A stretch of 6,470 nucleotides of DNA. Origin: an uncultured Eubacterium sp. Its GTDB lineage: Bacteria > Bacillota > Clostridia > Lachnospirales > CAG-274. The stretch lies in contig UQRG01000090.1 of assembly GCA_900543365.1 (NCBI GenBank), forward strand, positions 1 through 6,470, given 5' to 3'. The notes under the pieces are model-generated. The model was given only the letters and a program-made list of their open reading frames with translations. It did no database searches and was not told the DNA's origin. The translations under genes were made by a program, and so were the position numbers. Shown here piece after piece: positions 6,111-6,470 of this stretch. The number at the start of each line of letters is the position of its first letter. Position 1 is the stretch's first letter.

Positions 6111-6126
6111 GTTCAACACTTAGTGC

Positions 6127-6134
6127 ATTATATG
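6127..6134 (-). promoter_or_regulatory. Possible -10 element of a spoIIID promoter
   Basis: CATATAAT on the minus strand resembles the sigma-E -10 consensus (CATACA-T, one mismatch) and also contains a perfect sigma-A TATAAT. No convincing -35 for either factor is found at the right spacing. Transcription by sigma-E would be expected from B. subtilis, but the sequence alone does not settle it, and spoIIID might be read from upstream with the TSCPD gene. Confidence 0.3.
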
Positions 6135-6161
6135 AATAAGAAAGGACTTTTAGACTTATAT

Positions 6162-6413
6162 TTATTTTTCCATTTTAGCCAGAGCCTCTGTTAAGGCTTC
6201 TGAAATTTGGTCTGGACAAGATGAACTCTTAATACCAGCCATTTTTGAAATTGCTTCTTCAGCTTTCATTCCCTTTAAAAGAGAGCTTACTCCTTGAAGA
6301 TTACCAGAACAACCACCAATAACTCTTACATCATTTATAATATGTGTATTTTCATCAATATCAACTATCGTTTCTTTTGAACAAACACCCTTATTTTTAT
6401 ATGTATATTCCAT
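6162..6413 (-). CDS. TSCPD-domain protein of unknown function (TIGR03905-like)
   Basis: An 83-residue cytoplasmic protein. It has the family features KGVCS (C11), GGCSGNLQG (C35, at 33-41) and a C-terminal SSSCPDQ (C66) followed by a short helix. The TSCPD family includes small stand-alone proteins and a domain found at the end of some ribonucleotide reductases; the cysteines suggest metal or Fe-S binding, but no function is established to my knowledge. Family members as I remember them carry a fourth cysteine in a GIxCGxKxTSCPDQ segment. Here this reads GIKSSSCPDQ, so about four residues including that cysteine are missing. The start at 6413 has AAGGAGG 6 bases upstream. The gene begins right after a terminator, with little room for a promoter, and has no terminator of its own before spoIIID. 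It could therefore be co-transcribed with spoIIID. Confidence 0.85.
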   Translation of the reverse strand: MEYTYKNKGVCSKETIVDIDENTHIINDVRVIGGCSGNLQGVSSLLKGMKAEEAISKMAGIKSSSCPDQISEALTEALAKMEK

Positions 6414-6440
6414 TATTAACCTCCTTAAAATATTAATAAT

Positions 6441-6467
6441 AAAAAAAAGGACTTCAAAAGAAGTCCT
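6441..6467 (-). terminator. Rho-independent terminator of an upstream gene outside the window
   Basis: AGGACTTC (6448-6455) pairs perfectly with GAAGTCCT (6460-6467) around an AAAA loop. Read on the minus strand the stem is followed by a run of T (6448 down to 6441). It ends a minus-strand gene beyond base 6470. The T-run stops about 14 bases before the TSCPD ribosome site, so any TSCPD promoter must overlap this element, or the gene depends on read-through. Confidence 0.9.
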
Positions 6468-6470
6468 AAG

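Noticed and set aside
6096..6119. Longer SpoIIID starting at 6119
   Set aside because: The ribosome site at 6104-6110 lies within the extension, and SpoIIID relatives begin where the 6095 start places the N-terminus.
6120..6161. Possible terminator between the TSCPD gene and spoIIID
   Set aside because: Only a 5-bp inverted repeat (6136-6140 with 6155-6159) with a 14-base loop and no T-run was found; too weak to call.
1..6470. CRISPR arrays, tRNA or rRNA genes, transposases, prophage genes
   Set aside because: No spaced direct repeats, no cloverleaf or rRNA segments, and no mobile-element proteins were seen on either strand.

Overview
The window is AT-rich and its seven genes all lie on the minus strand, so transcription runs from high to low coordinates. 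It comes from a strictly anaerobic, endospore-forming member of the Clostridia. The evidence is a clear SpoIIID sporulation regulator, a trimeric [FeFe]-hydrogenase, an O2-scavenging flavodiiron protein, AAGGAGG-type ribosome binding sites before nearly every gene, and strong A/T codon bias. I cannot name the species; a Lachnospiraceae-like gut or sediment clostridium would fit.

Layout in transcription order. At 6441-6467 is the terminator of a gene that lies outside the window. Then come a small TSCPD-family protein (6162-6413) and spoIIID (5826-6095). Next is a flavodiiron protein (4547-5743) with its own textbook sigma-A promoter and a PerR-box-like palindrome just downstream of it; this unit ends at a perfect hairpin terminator (4505-4534). 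A fresh promoter region (about 4428-4455), flanked by two inverted repeats, then starts the hydrogenase operon hydC-hydB-hydA. The operon closes with a small free-standing thioredoxin-like [2Fe-2S] protein whose start overlaps the hydA stop. Two strong tandem hairpins occupy 2-53, at the downstream edge of the operon.

How the genes work together. HydC (NuoE-like) and HydB (NuoF-like, FMN and NAD(H) site) carry electrons to and from HydA, which holds the H-cluster where H2 is made or split. This arrangement matches NAD-linked and electron-bifurcating HydABC enzymes, which couple NADH and reduced ferredoxin to H2. The last gene may supply, as a separate polypeptide, the C-terminal [2Fe-2S] module that longer HydA proteins such as that of Thermotoga maritima carry fused. 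The flavodiiron protein next door reduces O2 (or NO) and would help protect the oxygen-sensitive H-cluster.

The gene content is mostly conventional. The points most worth a second look are the split-off [2Fe-2S] protein in the hyd operon, the PerR-like site at the flavodiiron promoter, the inverted repeats in the hyd leader, the TSCPD protein lacking one expected cysteine, and the tandem hairpins at 2-53. No intergenic stretch exceeds 300 bases; the largest (4377-4546) is described feature by feature.
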